From NCBI GenBank assembly GCA_002869605.1, contig PKUI01000098.1, positions 1-27,208 of the forward strand: 27,208 nt of DNA. The letters are read 5' to 3'. Shown here piece after piece: positions 14,779-23,951 of this stretch. The notes beneath the pieces were generated by a model. It had not been told where the DNA came from, searched no databases, and saw nothing but the letters and a program-made list of their open reading frames with translations. The position numbers were made by a program, and so were the translations under genes. The stretch is from Desulfuromonas sp. (GTDB taxonomy: Bacteria > Desulfobacterota > Desulfuromonadia > Desulfuromonadales > SZUA-401). Position 1 is the stretch's first letter; every line of letters starts with the position of its first letter.

Positions 14779-15651
14779 ATGCAGGATATCATTGCCCGGG
14801 TCAATGGCAGCCCGGTGACCCGATACGAATACCAGACCGTCATCCAGGAGTTCGCCCTCGGTAAGGGCGGAGAAGAGCAAGCTGAGCGTCCGGAACGTGC
14901 CGAGCTTGAGCAGCTCGCCCTCGAACGTCTGGTGGCACGGGAGCTTATCTACCAGGCGGCGCTGGCCGATGGCGTGGTGGCCGACGAAGAGAACGTGGCG
15001 CGCGAATGTCAACGCACCGTTAAGGGCTTTCGCAGTGAGAAAGCCTTTCTCGAGGCGCTGCAGAAGGCTGGTGGTGACCTCAATGCCTTCCAGCGTTCCA
15101 TGCGCAAGGACGTGACCGTGGCTAAAATGAGTGAACGCATCCTGCAGACGGTCGCGCCACCTGATGAGCACGAGGTCGATGCCTTCTACCGCGAGCACCC
15201 CGGGCAATTGCGGCGACCGGCACGCTACGCGCTGCGACAGCTGTTGTTGCCGTGCGATGAGCAGGAGAGTAGCGCGACCCGGCAGCGGATCGAGGGCCTC
15301 AAACAGCGACTCGACAGCTGCAGCTTCGTCGAGTTGATTCGTGAGAACTCCGAGTGCCCGAGCGCCCTGCGCGACGGAGAACTGCGCGACGTGCGCAGCG
15401 AACAGATGGCTCCGCAGCTCAAGGAGCTGCTCGACCGGCTCGCGCCGGGGGAGGTCGGCGGGCCGATCGAGACGCCGAGCGGTTTTCACCTGGTCGAGCG
15501 TCTCGACTACACCCCGGAACAGGTGCCGCCGCTTAACGAGTGTCGGGCCGAAATAGAAGCCTACCTGCTGCGCGAGTCGCGTTCACGCGCCCTTGCGGAG
15601 TGGGTCGAACAGCTGCGCAATCAAGCCCGGGTGGAGTGCTTCCTGGAATAA
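14779..15651 (+). CDS. Cytoplasmic parvulin-type peptidyl-prolyl isomerase (SurA/PpiC-like)
   Basis: A 290-residue protein. The N-terminal half is a helical SurA/NifM-like chaperone region ('IIARVNGSPVTRYEYQTVIQ' then 'ALERLVARELIYQAALADGV'). The C-terminal half is a PpiC/rotamase domain: 'RYALRQLLLP', 'FVELIRENSECPSALRDGELRDV', and 'LAPGEVGGPIETPSGFHLVERLDY'. No signal peptide or membrane segment precedes the chaperone region, unlike SurA, PrsA or PpiD, so it should act in the cytoplasm, as NifM does. ATG 14779 lies two bases after the rsmA stop. The client protein is unknown. Confidence 0.85.
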   Translation: MQDIIARVNGSPVTRYEYQTVIQEFALGKGGEEQAERPERAELEQLALERLVARELIYQAALADGVVADEENVARECQRTVKGFRSEKAFLEALQKAGGDLNAFQRSMRKDVTVAKMSERILQTVAPPDEHEVDAFYREHPGQLRRPARYALRQLLLPCDEQESSATRQRIEGLKQRLDSCSFVELIRENSECPSALRDGELRDVRSEQMAPQLKELLDRLAPGEVGGPIETPSGFHLVERLDYTPEQVPPLNECRAEIEAYLLRESRSRALAEWVEQLRNQARVECFLE

Positions 15652-15693
15652 AGGGGACAGCACAGCACCCTGGTTGGAGAAAGGTGGACCGTC

Positions 15694-18600
15694 ATGACAA
15701 AGAAGTCTGCACCGCGCACGGAGAGCTCGCCCTCTAAGTTCCATGCGAAGATCGAAGCGGTCGCCGCGCGCATCGCCAAGGAGTTCGAGGCGCCTGTTGC
15801 CGAGCAGCTGCTCGCCCTGCACGATCTGATGCTGGTGCGCGCCCCGTATTCACCACTACTCGAGTCACCTGCAAAGAAGATCGTCGAGGTCCTCGCGGCC
15901 GGGGTCGAGGCTCTCGAGGCGCGCAAACAACCGATCAGCGTTAAGCTACAGCCGTTGGCAGATGGTCACACCCACCTGCTCTCGACCTGCTGCACGGACG
16001 CGCCGTTTCTGTTTTCCTCCCTGTTGCTCTATCTGCGCGAACACAACCTGCGTTTCCAGGTGCTCGGCCATCCGATCGTCGGCGTGGTGCGAAAACGGGG
16101 CACACGGCTTAAACTGCAGCCTCTTGACGACCGCGTTGAGCGTGAATCTTTGATCCTGTTCGAACTTGATTTTGTTCCCGAACTGCTCAGTGAACCGGTC
16201 GAGGTCGCCATCGAACGGATTCTCGCGCGGGTACAGGCGGTAGCGGATGATCGCGAGGCCGTCTCCACGCGGCTGCAACAGGTTGCCGCACTTCCCGAGC
16301 TTGCCCCCTATCAGGATCTAGTCGAGTGGCTCGCTGCCGACACCTTCTACTTCTTCGGCTATCGTTGTCTCGAAGCGACCCCTCAGGGGGAGGTGCATCT
16401 GGCTGAAACGCCCCTTGGGGCTCTGCCCGACGAAGGCTTCCCGGAGGAGGGGGCACCCCTCAAACAGCTGCCGAAGCCACTCCGCTCATGGCTGCGTCGT
16501 GACGAGCCGGGTCTGGTGGAGCAGACCTCCTGGCAGAGCAGTATCTACCGTGACGAACCGCTGATCTACCTCGGCCTGCGTGAAACGTTCCCCGGGGGGG
16601 GCTGGCGTGAACATGGTTTTTACGGCCTGTTCACCCCCTTGAGTGTCGACGAACCGTCGGTCGATGTCCCCCACCTGCGGCTGAAGATCTATGCGGCCCT
16701 CGAAACGATGGAGATACCGTTCGACAGCTACGATCATCGGCTGAGCCTCGAGATTCTCAATACCTTTCCCAAGGTCGAGCTGTTTCTGATGAGTGGTGCC
16801 GAGCTGTGTAGTGTCATCCGCTCGTTCTTGTCGCTCCAGCGGCGTGACTCGGTGCGGGTCATCGTTACCCCGCACCTCTGTCTTGAGGGGCTGGCGCTAC
16901 TGATCGTGATGCCGAAGGAGTTCTACAGCAGTGAGAACCGTCGACGTATGGAGAACTACCTGCGTCGTACCTTTAACTCGAAACGCGCCGAAAGCCGTCT
17001 GTTTCACGTCTATGGTGAGTTCTTCAGTACCCTGGTGCGCCTTAAGCCGCGCGATCCGAAATTTGTTGTCGACAGCGAAGCTCTTGAGACGGCGCTGACT
17101 CGTCTGCTGCAGCGTTGGGACACCAAGCTGCTGCGTGCCCTGCAGTCCTGCTGTGGTCCGCAGCGTGGCCAGCAGCTGTGGCGAGAGTACGCGACGGTGT
17201 TCTGTCTCGATTATCAGCGCATGATCCATCCCCGTTACGCGGCGCGCGATGTGCTGGCCCTCGACGAGTTGGCGCGCAGTAACCGGGCGAGTTTCGACAT
17301 GTGGGGGCCGCGCCCCGGAACGCGCGACTTTATCCTGCAGTTCTACTCGCTCAGGCAATGCTTCCTCAACGAGCTGATGCCGCTGCTCGAAAACCTCGGC
17401 CTGTGCGTGGTCGAGGAGGTCGACTTTTCCCTGCGCCACCCTGAACATAAAGCCTATTTGAAAAGTTTCGTGCTGCGAGAAACGGAAGGGGCATACGATC
17501 TCAGCAGCCTGCGCGAGAAGGTGCTTGAGACCCTCGACGCGTTGTGGCATGGCGAGGTCGAGAACGATTACCTGCACATGCTGCAGCTGCGCAGTGGCCT
17601 CGACTGGCGCCAAATCGACGTGTTCCGCGGTTACCGCAACTACTATTTCCAGCTCGGCTCGACCTACACCAAGAAGCGCGTCGCTTTTGCCCTGATCGAC
17701 AACCCACAGGTCGCACGGCTGCTCTACGACTATTTCGAGGCCCGCTTCGAAGATCGCCCCGAGTGGCGTGACCCGGCACAGCGCGAGGAACAGGCGCTGA
17801 TGCCGCTGCGACTGCAATTGATCGAGGCGCTCGAGCAGGTCGACGATGTCAACGAAGACCGCATTCTGCGCACCTTCTTTAACCTGATCGACTCGACGGT
17901 GCGCACAAACTTCTTCGTCCGTCGTCAGCAAGCCGATTACTTCTTCTCGTTCAAGATTAGCGCCATCGGCATCATCGAGATGCCGTTTCCACGCCCCCAG
18001 TACGAGGTCTATGTTCACGCCGCCAGTATGGAGGGGATTCATCTGCGTGGCGGCCTGGTTGCGCGTGGCGGCATCCGCTGGTCGGATCGCCCCGATGACT
18101 TCCGTACCGAGATTCTCGGCCTGATGAAGACCCAGATGACCAAGAACACAGTGATTGTGCCGGTCGGTTCCAAAGGGGGCTTTATCGTCAAGACCCCGTA
18201 CAGTAGTCGCGAGGAAGGTGGTGAGCTTTCCAAGGCGGCCTACATTACCCTGATGCGCGGTCTGCTGGATGTGACCGACAACCGCCGCGGTGGTGAGCTG
18301 ATCCCTCCTGCCGGGGTGGTGCGCTATGACGGCGACGATCCTTATCTGGTGGTGGCGGCCGACAAGGGGACCGCGCATCTGCCCGACACCGCCAACGGGG
18401 TCTCGCAGGATTACGGCTTCTGGCTCGACGACGCCTTCGCCAGTGGCGGCTCGCACGGTTACGATCATAAGAAACTCGGTATTACCGCGCGCGGTGCGTG
18501 GGAGAGTGTCAAGCGGCATTTCCGCGAGCTTGACAAGGATATCCAGAACGAGCCGTTCAGCGTGGTCGGCATCGGTGACATGAGCGGCGACGTGTTCGGC

Positions 18601-20433
18601 AACGGCATGCTGCTATCACGCTTTATACAACTTAAGGCGGCCTTCGATCACCGCCACATCTTCATCGACCCCGATCCCGACCCGGAGGCTTCCTATCTGG
18701 AACGGGAGCGGCTGTTCAATAAGTCGCGCTCGAGCTGGGACGACTACGAGCGCTCCCTGATCTCGAAGGGGGGCGGCATCTGGCCGCGCACCAGCAAGGA
18801 TATCCCGCTTTCCAAGGAGGTGCGTGACTGGCTCGGCGTGCGCCACAGCTCCATCGACGGTGATGGCCTGATCCGCCTGCTGCTGACCGCCGAAATCGAG
18901 CTGCTCTGGAACGGCGGCATCGGTACCTACGTCAAGTCGAGCGCTGAAAAGCAGGAGGAAGTCGGTGACCGTGCTAACGATGGGGTGCGGGTCGATGCCG
19001 GATCTCTCAAGGCGAAGGTGGTCGGCGAGGGGGGGAACCTCGGTTTCACCCAGCTGGCGCGCATCGAGTACGGACTCGGTGGTGGACATATCAATACCGA
19101 TGCCATCGACAATTCGGCCGGGGTTGACACGTCCGACCATGAGGTCAACCTGAAGATCCTCATGCAGCAGTTGATGGAGAGCGGCAAGGTGCGTAGCACC
19201 AAGGCGCGTGACAAGCTGCTCGAGAGCATGACCGAGGATGTCTGTGCCATGGTGCTGCACAATAATTACAGCCAGAGCCAGTGCCTGGCCCTTGACGAGC
19301 GGCGTTGCACGCAGGCTCCCGAACGCTTCTTCGATCTCGCCGACCGGTTGGTCAATGCCGGACTGCTCGATCGCAAGGGGGAGTTCCTCGCCGGACGCAA
19401 GGAGGTGCTGGCACGAGACAAGGTCAGCTACACGCGCCCCGAGCTCTCGATTCTGCTTGCCTACGCCAAGATGCACATCTTCCATGCCCTGCTCGAGAGC
19501 GAGCTACCCGGCAGCGAAGAGGTTCAGTCGTTACTGCTGAGCTATTTCCCGCCGCTGTTGCGCGACAAGTACGGGCCGCAGCTGCACGAGCATCCGCTGG
19601 CCCGGGAGATCGTCGCCACGGTGATCAACAACCGGGTTGTCGACCAGGCCGGTTGCAGCTTTGTGCACACCCTGGCGCGAGAAACCGGCTCGTCGCTGGT
19701 GGCGGTGGTCGAAACCTACCTGGTTTGCGAAGAACTGCTTGCAGCGGATGGGTTACGCGAGAATCTTCAGCGTTTCGATAATCGGCTCTCTGCCGACATC
19801 CAGGGGGAACTGCTGTTGTTGCTCGAGGACGGCCTGCGCAGCCTCTGCCGCTGGTCATTGGAAAACCGCACCCTGCTGCCGCTCGAAGAGCTGCGTGGCG
19901 AGGAGTTGCGTAACCAGCTCGAGACCTACCTCAAGGAACTGCCGGGGATTCTGCCCGAGAGTGAACGGGCGCGGATTGCCGCACTGCAGGAACGGGTGGT
20001 GGTCGCCGGCATGCCGGAAGAGGAGTTACAACCCTATCTTGGGCTGTTGCAGATTCACGATTTTCTGCCTCTGGTCGGCATCTCCGGGAGGGCAGATGTC
20101 GATCTCTATTCTGCCGCGAACGCCCTAGTTGAAATACGCAAGACCTTCGATATTGGTTTCCTTGCCGAACTGCTGCACAAGATCCCGCTGCGCGACCATT
20201 GGGACCGCATCGCCTCGCGTGATCTCGAACGCTCCCTTGATACCGTGGTGTTCCGCATGGTCGAGCGGGTGCTGGTCGACTGCAGCGGCAACCTCGACAC
20301 CTTTATCAATGGCCAGCGGCGCAGTGTCGTGACCTTCAACGACATGTGCACCCGGCTGCGCGCCACCACCCCGGTCAACCTGCATCCCCTCACGGTCTGC
20401 GTTCACGCGCTCGAGGGATTGCTGGCACCGTAA
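15694..20433 (+). CDS. gdhB: Large NAD-dependent glutamate dehydrogenase
   Basis: A single 1579-residue frame of the GDH180 family, which oxidatively deaminates glutamate to 2-oxoglutarate and ammonia with NAD+. The family has a long regulatory N-terminal part, a central catalytic domain and a C-terminal extension. Visible catalytic features are 'RGGIRWSDRPDDFRTEILGL' near residue 790, 'KNTVIVPVGSKGGFIVK', and the nucleotide-binding stretch 'GIGDMSGDVFGNGML' near 959-973. Length is typical of the family and no frameshift is seen. It starts at ATG 15694 behind a GGAGAAAGG site, 42 bases after the isomerase gene. The symbol gdhB is used in Pseudomonas for this type. It fits a catabolic, amino-acid-using lifestyle. 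A 540-residue antisense frame inside it is a codon-bias artefact. Confidence 0.96.
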   Translation: MTKKSAPRTESSPSKFHAKIEAVAARIAKEFEAPVAEQLLALHDLMLVRAPYSPLLESPAKKIVEVLAAGVEALEARKQPISVKLQPLADGHTHLLSTCCTDAPFLFSSLLLYLREHNLRFQVLGHPIVGVVRKRGTRLKLQPLDDRVERESLILFELDFVPELLSEPVEVAIERILARVQAVADDREAVSTRLQQVAALPELAPYQDLVEWLAADTFYFFGYRCLEATPQGEVHLAETPLGALPDEGFPEEGAPLKQLPKPLRSWLRRDEPGLVEQTSWQSSIYRDEPLIYLGLRETFPGGGWREHGFYGLFTPLSVDEPSVDVPHLRLKIYAALETMEIPFDSYDHRLSLEILNTFPKVELFLMSGAELCSVIRSFLSLQRRDSVRVIVTPHLCLEGLALLIVMPKEFYSSENRRRMENYLRRTFNSKRAESRLFHVYGEFFSTLVRLKPRDPKFVVDSEALETALTRLLQRWDTKLLRALQSCCGPQRGQQLWREYATVFCLDYQRMIHPRYAARDVLALDELARSNRASFDMWGPRPGTRDFILQFYSLRQCFLNELMPLLENLGLCVVEEVDFSLRHPEHKAYLKSFVLRETEGAYDLSSLREKVLETLDALWHGEVENDYLHMLQLRSGLDWRQIDVFRGYRNYYFQLGSTYTKKRVAFALIDNPQVARLLYDYFEARFEDRPEWRDPAQREEQALMPLRLQLIEALEQVDDVNEDRILRTFFNLIDSTVRTNFFVRRQQADYFFSFKISAIGIIEMPFPRPQYEVYVHAASMEGIHLRGGLVARGGIRWSDRPDDFRTEILGLMKTQMTKNTVIVPVGSKGGFIVKTPYSSREEGGELSKAAYITLMRGLLDVTDNRRGGELIPPAGVVRYDGDDPYLVVAADKGTAHLPDTANGVSQDYGFWLDDAFASGGSHGYDHKKLGITARGAWESVKRHFRELDKDIQNEPFSVVGIGDMSGDVFGNGMLLSRFIQLKAAFDHRHIFIDPDPDPEASYLERERLFNKSRSSWDDYERSLISKGGGIWPRTSKDIPLSKEVRDWLGVRHSSIDGDGLIRLLLTAEIELLWNGGIGTYVKSSAEKQEEVGDRANDGVRVDAGSLKAKVVGEGGNLGFTQLARIEYGLGGGHINTDAIDNSAGVDTSDHEVNLKILMQQLMESGKVRSTKARDKLLESMTEDVCAMVLHNNYSQSQCLALDERRCTQAPERFFDLADRLVNAGLLDRKGEFLAGRKEVLARDKVSYTRPELSILLAYAKMHIFHALLESELPGSEEVQSLLLSYFPPLLRDKYGPQLHEHPLAREIVATVINNRVVDQAGCSFVHTLARETGSSLVAVVETYLVCEELLAADGLRENLQRFDNRLSADIQGELLLLLEDGLRSLCRWSLENRTLLPLEELRGEELRNQLETYLKELPGILPESERARIAALQERVVVAGMPEEELQPYLGLLQIHDFLPLVGISGRADVDLYSAANALVEIRKTFDIGFLAELLHKIPLRDHWDRIASRDLERSLDTVVFRMVERVLVDCSGNLDTFINGQRRSVVTFNDMCTRLRATTPVNLHPLTVCVHALEGLLAP

Positions 20434-20454
20434 CCCTTACTCCCAGGAGTTTTT

Positions 20455-21036
20455 TTGATGGAGAAACGCCGCCTCGGCCCTTGTGTTACCTTCTTCCCCC
20501 AGCCGACCACCCTGATTACCAGCGTTGCCAGCGACGGTGCGCCTGATGTGATGACCGCGTCGTGGGTCAGTATCGTCAGCAAGACCCCACCGACCGTCGC
20601 GGTGGCGCTCAATCAGGGGCGTCTCACCTATGCCCAGATCCGTGACAGTGGCTGTTTCGTGGTCAACCAGGCTCCAGCGTCGCTGGCCCTCGCCGCCGAC
20701 TACTGCGGGCTGCGCTCCGGACGCGATGCCGACAAGTTCAAGATCGCCGGTTTGACCCCGGTAGCCGCCAGCGAAGTCGCGGCGCCGCTGATCGAGGAGT
20801 GCCCGCTGAATCTCGAGTGCCGCTACCTCAAGGAGGTGGAGCTTGGCGACTACCGCCTGGTGCTCGGCGAAATCGTCGAGGTACATGCCGTCGAAGCAGC
20901 CTTCGCCGCACGTACCCAGGGGGAGACGGCACCCTTCGAGCCGCTGGTCTACCTCGGTGGCATCCGCGAGTACTGGTCGCTCGGTGAATGCAAGGCCGAG
21001 GCGTACAAGGATGGCTTGCAGCTGGAGAAAGACTAG
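20455..21036 (+). CDS. Flavin reductase family protein (FMN-binding split barrel)
   Basis: A 193-residue protein of the flavin reductase-like/flavoredoxin family: 'FFPQPTTLITSVASDGAPDVMTASWVSIVSKTPPTVAVAL' is the FMN-binding split-barrel start, followed by 'TYAQIRDSGCFVVNQAP', 'GRDADKFKIAGLTP' and 'LECRYLKEVELGDYRLVLGEIVEVH'. Members bind FMN and pass electrons between NAD(P)H or other donors and partner oxygenases or other redox proteins. The partner here is unknown. A CAGGAG site precedes ATG 20455, 22 bases after the glutamate dehydrogenase gene, so the two may be co-transcribed. Repeat copy 2 starts 46 bases after its stop. Confidence 0.88.
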   Translation: MMEKRRLGPCVTFFPQPTTLITSVASDGAPDVMTASWVSIVSKTPPTVAVALNQGRLTYAQIRDSGCFVVNQAPASLALAADYCGLRSGRDADKFKIAGLTPVAASEVAAPLIEECPLNLECRYLKEVELGDYRLVLGEIVEVHAVEAAFAARTQGETAPFEPLVYLGGIREYWSLGECKAEAYKDGLQLEKD

Positions 21037-21081
21037 GGGGGCTTCTCGAGGAGGGCGTTCCTGATAACACAAATTCAACTT

Positions 21082-21513
21082 CGCCGGGGGCGCCCGGCAA
21101 GCGCCTTACTTTCTTTCGACGCGTAAAGAAAGTAAGCAAAGAACCGCGCCCGACCTCCTTGCCCGTCAAACATCGGCGGGTTCCCTGCGCAGCAACGCTC
21201 CCCGCCGGGCCTTCGCCATTCGCTTACGCTCAACTCTACGGTCTGTTTCGGCGTGAAGCGCCACTGCTTCGGCAGCGTCACACGGGAAAGAGAAACGTTT
21301 TTGCCTGTTTCATGGCCTTTGCGGGGCCCCGTGCATAGTCAGCGAGTGCCGGGATTTTCATCCTGACGTTAGGCGATATGGTCGCCGGCAGGATTAAAAC
21401 TTCCGGCCAGCGAGGGCACCCGATCGTCGGGTGACGGAGTTCGGGGTGGCTTTCTTTTGCTGACTTTTCTTTGCCATCAAAGAAAAGTCAGGTGCTACCG
21501 GGCACCCCCGGCG
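21082..21513 (+). repeat. Dispersed structured repeat, copy 2
   Basis: A non-coding element of about 430 bp bounded by imperfect inverted termini of about 35 bp (CGCCGGGGGCGCCCGGC at the left; the right end reads as its complement with a few changes). Just inside each end is a perfect hairpin: 21106-21116 with 21125-21135, and 21461-21472 with 21479-21490. The interior holds the small dyad CACCCGATCGTCGGGTG and blocks shared with copy 3, including GTTCCCTGCGCAGCAACG and GGGCCCCGTG-like segments. No transposase-like frame lies inside. No target-site duplication is obvious. Confidence 0.85.
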
Positions 21514-21873
21514 GATTTGAAGTTGCGGGAGCGGGGCCGCAACCCCGCGACTGCGGTGTCTGCTACGTGAATTGGAAAGCGGCGGTTTTGTCCGAAGCGA
21601 TGGAAAATTCTGGACATCCTCGTTTTCTGTATGGTATACGATACTCGCTTTTTTAAAACGGCTTTCTACCTGACTTCGATCGCTAGCCCGGGACTCGTAA
21701 CGGAGCGTTGACGCGACAGGGTGTCGAGAGTCAAAAAAAAAGAACATACCGCCTGGATCTACGGACCGGGACGGGGGGCAATAGCAACGGGTGTGGCAGG
21801 TACTGCTTCGTCCCAGATTTGCGCCTTCCGGCTTGGTTCGGGAGGTTTTTTCGTTTCCGGGACAGAACAGGAT
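21514..21873 (+). other. Non-coding leader region upstream of panB
   Basis: About 360 bases with no convincing gene. It holds a GC-rich stem-loop next to the repeat (21522-21528 with 21537-21543, or alternatively 21531-21536 with 21543-21548) and a candidate promoter at 21611-21640. An open frame from GTG 21721 reads into panB, but its extra 51 residues have no resemblance to PanB proteins and are probably untranslated leader. Confidence 0.6.
21611..21640 (+). promoter_or_regulatory. Candidate sigma-70 promoter of the panBCD operon
   Basis: TGGACA (21611-21616, five of six bases of the -35 consensus) is followed after 18 bases by TATACG (21635-21640, four of six of the -10 consensus). It lies in an AT-richer stretch about 235 bases ahead of panB, implying a long leader. 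It is judged by eye only. Confidence 0.4.
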
Positions 21874-22680
21874 ATGCCTGTGAAATCAATCACCATTCCC
21901 GAAATTGTTTTCCGCAAGCAGCAGGGTGAACGGATCACCGTGCTGACTGCCTACGACTATACCTTTGCGCGCCTGATCGACGCCGCCGGCACCGACATGA
22001 TTCTGGTCGGTGACTCGGTCGGCTCGGTGATCAGCGGTTACGACAATACCCTGCCGGTGACCATGGACGAAATGCTCTACCATACCCGCGCGGTTAGCCG
22101 TGGCGTGGAGCATGCGCTGCTGGTCGCCGACATGCCGTTCATGTCGTACCAGGTGGATGGTGCCGAGGCGCGGCGCAACGCCGGGCGCCTGGTCAAGGAA
22201 GGGGGCGCCCACGCGGTCAAGCTCGAGGGGGGCGAACAGATCGCCGATACCGTTCGCTCGATCGTTGCCATGGACGTGCCGGTGGTCGGCCACGTCGGCC
22301 TCACCCCGCAGTCGGTGCACCGCATGGGGGGCTTCAAGGTCCAGGGCAAGGAAGACGAGCAGGCCGAGCGCATCCTCGCCGATGCCCACGCCGTGGCCGA
22401 TGCAGGAGCATTCGCGGTGGTACTCGAGTGCGTGCCGGCACCGCTCGCGGCGCGGATTACCGCCGAGCTGACGGTCCCGACCATCGGGATCGGCGCCGGT
22501 CCCGATTGCGACGGCCAGGTACTGGTGATCCACGATATCCTCGGTCTGTGCGAGAAGTATTCGCCCAAGTTCGTCAAGCGCTTCGCCGACATCGGTGACA
22601 CCGTGCGTGGCGGCATCGCCGACTACATCCGCGAGGTCAAGGACGGCACCTTCCCTGCGGCAGAGCATAGCTTCAGGTAG
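21874..22680 (+). CDS. panB: 3-methyl-2-oxobutanoate hydroxymethyltransferase PanB
   Basis: The first enzyme of pantothenate synthesis: it transfers a hydroxymethyl group from methylene-tetrahydrofolate to 2-oxoisovalerate to give ketopantoate. With the start at ATG 21874 the protein has 268 residues, close to the usual 260-270. Motifs are 'ERITVLTAYDYTFARLIDAAGTDMILVGDSVGSVISGY', 'MDEMLYHTRAVSRG', 'VKLEGGE', 'VVGHVGLTPQSVHRMGGFKVQGK', 'VVLECVP' and 'TIGIGAGPDCDGQVLVIHDILGL'. GTG 21880 is an attractive alternative start because AGGA at 21869-21872 is 7 bases from it but only 1 base from the ATG. A longer GTG start at 21721 is rejected. It is followed by panC and panD in one operon. Confidence 0.95.
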   Translation: MPVKSITIPEIVFRKQQGERITVLTAYDYTFARLIDAAGTDMILVGDSVGSVISGYDNTLPVTMDEMLYHTRAVSRGVEHALLVADMPFMSYQVDGAEARRNAGRLVKEGGAHAVKLEGGEQIADTVRSIVAMDVPVVGHVGLTPQSVHRMGGFKVQGKEDEQAERILADAHAVADAGAFAVVLECVPAPLAARITAELTVPTIGIGAGPDCDGQVLVIHDILGLCEKYSPKFVKRFADIGDTVRGGIADYIREVKDGTFPAAEHSFR

Positions 22681-22686
22681 GTCGAC

Positions 22687-23541
22687 GTGGAGATCATCAG
22701 CGATCCTCAGCAGATGCAACAGCAGGCTCTGGCCGCCCGGCGCCAGGGGCAGCGCATTGCCTTCGTGCCGACCATGGGCTACCTCCACGAGGGGCATCTT
22801 TCCCTGCTGCACGAGGGTCGCAAACGCGGTGACCTGCTGGTGCTGTCGATCTTCGTCAACCCGACCCAGTTCGGACCCAACGAAGACCTCGATAGCTACC
22901 CTCGGGATGTCGAGCACGACACGCAGCTCGCGAAAGAGGCGGGGGGCGACCTGATCTACCTGCCGGATAACGCCAGCATGTACCCGAATGGCTACTCCAC
23001 CTGGGTCGAGGTCGACGAGGGCCTCACCAATACCCTGTGCGGCAAAAGCCGCCCCGGCCATTTCCGTGGCGTGACCACGGTGGTCAGCAAGTTGTTTCAG
23101 ATTGTGCAGCCCGACGTGGCACTGTTCGGCAGTAAGGACTTTCAGCAGCTGGCGATCATAAGGCGCATGACGCTCGATCTGAACATGCCGGTGGAGATTG
23201 TCGGCATGCCGATCGTGCGCGAGGCCGACGGCCTGGCGATGAGTTCGCGTAATGTCTACCTCGATGCCGATCAGCGCAAGCGTGCCCTGGCGCTGATCGA
23301 AGCGCTACGCCTCGCCTGTCACCTGGTGGCACATGGCGAGCAGAGCGTCGCTACCCTGATAGATGCTGTGCGCGATCGTATCCTGCAGGAGCAGGGGGCC
23401 GAGATCGATTACATCCAGGTCTGTCACCAGCAGACCCTGGCCGACATGGAAAAGGTTGACCGCCACGCGGTGATGCTGCTGGCGGTTCGTTTTGGTAAAA
23501 CACGTTTGATCGATAACCATCACCTGGTGGAGGAGAATTGA
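22687..23541 (+). CDS. panC: Pantothenate synthetase PanC
   Basis: Joins pantoate and beta-alanine with ATP through a pantoyl-adenylate. The 284-residue product has the nucleotidyltransferase motif '[14 protein letters not shown]' (HxGH), '[21 protein letters not shown]', '[21 protein letters not shown]', '[15 protein letters not shown]' and '[11 protein letters not shown]' (KMSKS-like), all typical of PanC. Start GTG 22687 lies six bases after the panB stop. Full length, no missing active-site residues. Co-transcribed with panB and panD. Confidence 0.96.
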   Translation: MEIISDPQQMQQQALAARRQGQRIAFVPTMGYLHEGHLSLLHEGRKRGDLLVLSIFVNPTQFGPNEDLDSYPRDVEHDTQLAKEAGGDLIYLPDNASMYPNGYSTWVEVDEGLTNTLCGKSRPGHFRGVTTVVSKLFQIVQPDVALFGSKDFQQLAIIRRMTLDLNMPVEIVGMPIVREADGLAMSSRNVYLDADQRKRALALIEALRLACHLVAHGEQSVATLIDAVRDRILQEQGAEIDYIQVCHQQTLADMEKVDRHAVMLLAVRFGKTRLIDNHHLVEEN

Positions 23542-23545
23542 CGTC

Positions 23546-23947
23546 ATGACCCGTAAAATGCTGAAATCCAAAATTCATCGTGCGACTGTTACCGGTGCAG
23601 ACCTGCACTACGAGGGAAGCATCACCATCGACCCGCTGTTGATGGAGGCCGCCGACATTCTCGAGAACGAATTCGTCGATATCTGGAATGTCAATTACGG
23701 CACCCGTTTCTCGACCTACGCGATTCACGGCCAGCCCGGCAGCGGTACCATCTGCATCAACGGTGCCGCGGCGCGCCTGGTCTCCAAGGGGGATCTGGTG
23801 ATCATCGCCAGCTGGCAGGAGATGGAAGCGGAAGCGGCCCGTGAGCACCAGCCGAAGCTGGTTTTTGTCGATGATAAAAACGAACAGGTCGACCTGGAGC
23901 GCAAGCAGGAAAACCCCGGCCAGGGTAACCTGAAAAAGGCGATCTAG
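23546..23947 (+). CDS. panD: Aspartate 1-decarboxylase PanD
   Basis: A pyruvoyl enzyme that makes beta-alanine from L-aspartate for PanC. The 133-residue proenzyme shows '[24 protein letters not shown]', in which the Gly24-Ser25 bond is the self-cleavage site that generates the pyruvoyl group. It continues with '[32 protein letters not shown]' and 'GDLVIIASW'. ATG 23546 is four bases after the panC stop. The C-terminus is slightly extended and charged ('[21 protein letters not shown]'), which is common. With PanB and PanC it completes the pathway from ketopantoate, apart from the reductase PanE/IlvC, which is not in the window. Confidence 0.96.
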   Translation: MTRKMLKSKIHRATVTGADLHYEGSITIDPLLMEAADILENEFVDIWNVNYGTRFSTYAIHGQPGSGTICINGAAARLVSKGDLVIIASWQEMEAEAAREHQPKLVFVDDKNEQVDLERKQENPGQGNLKKAI

Positions 23948-23951
23948 GGCC

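Noticed and set aside
16897..18519. A 540-codon frame on the minus strand
   Set aside because: It lies wholly inside the glutamate dehydrogenase gene. Long antisense frames are expected from the strong GC codon bias, and the translation shows no domain.
21106..21135. Possible CRISPR or tandem-repeat array in the non-coding gaps
   Set aside because: The repeats are inverted arms of single hairpins and dispersed copies far apart, not regularly spaced direct repeats with spacers.
21886..23061. A 391-codon minus-strand frame opposite panB and panC
   Set aside because: Antisense shadow of two confidently identified genes.
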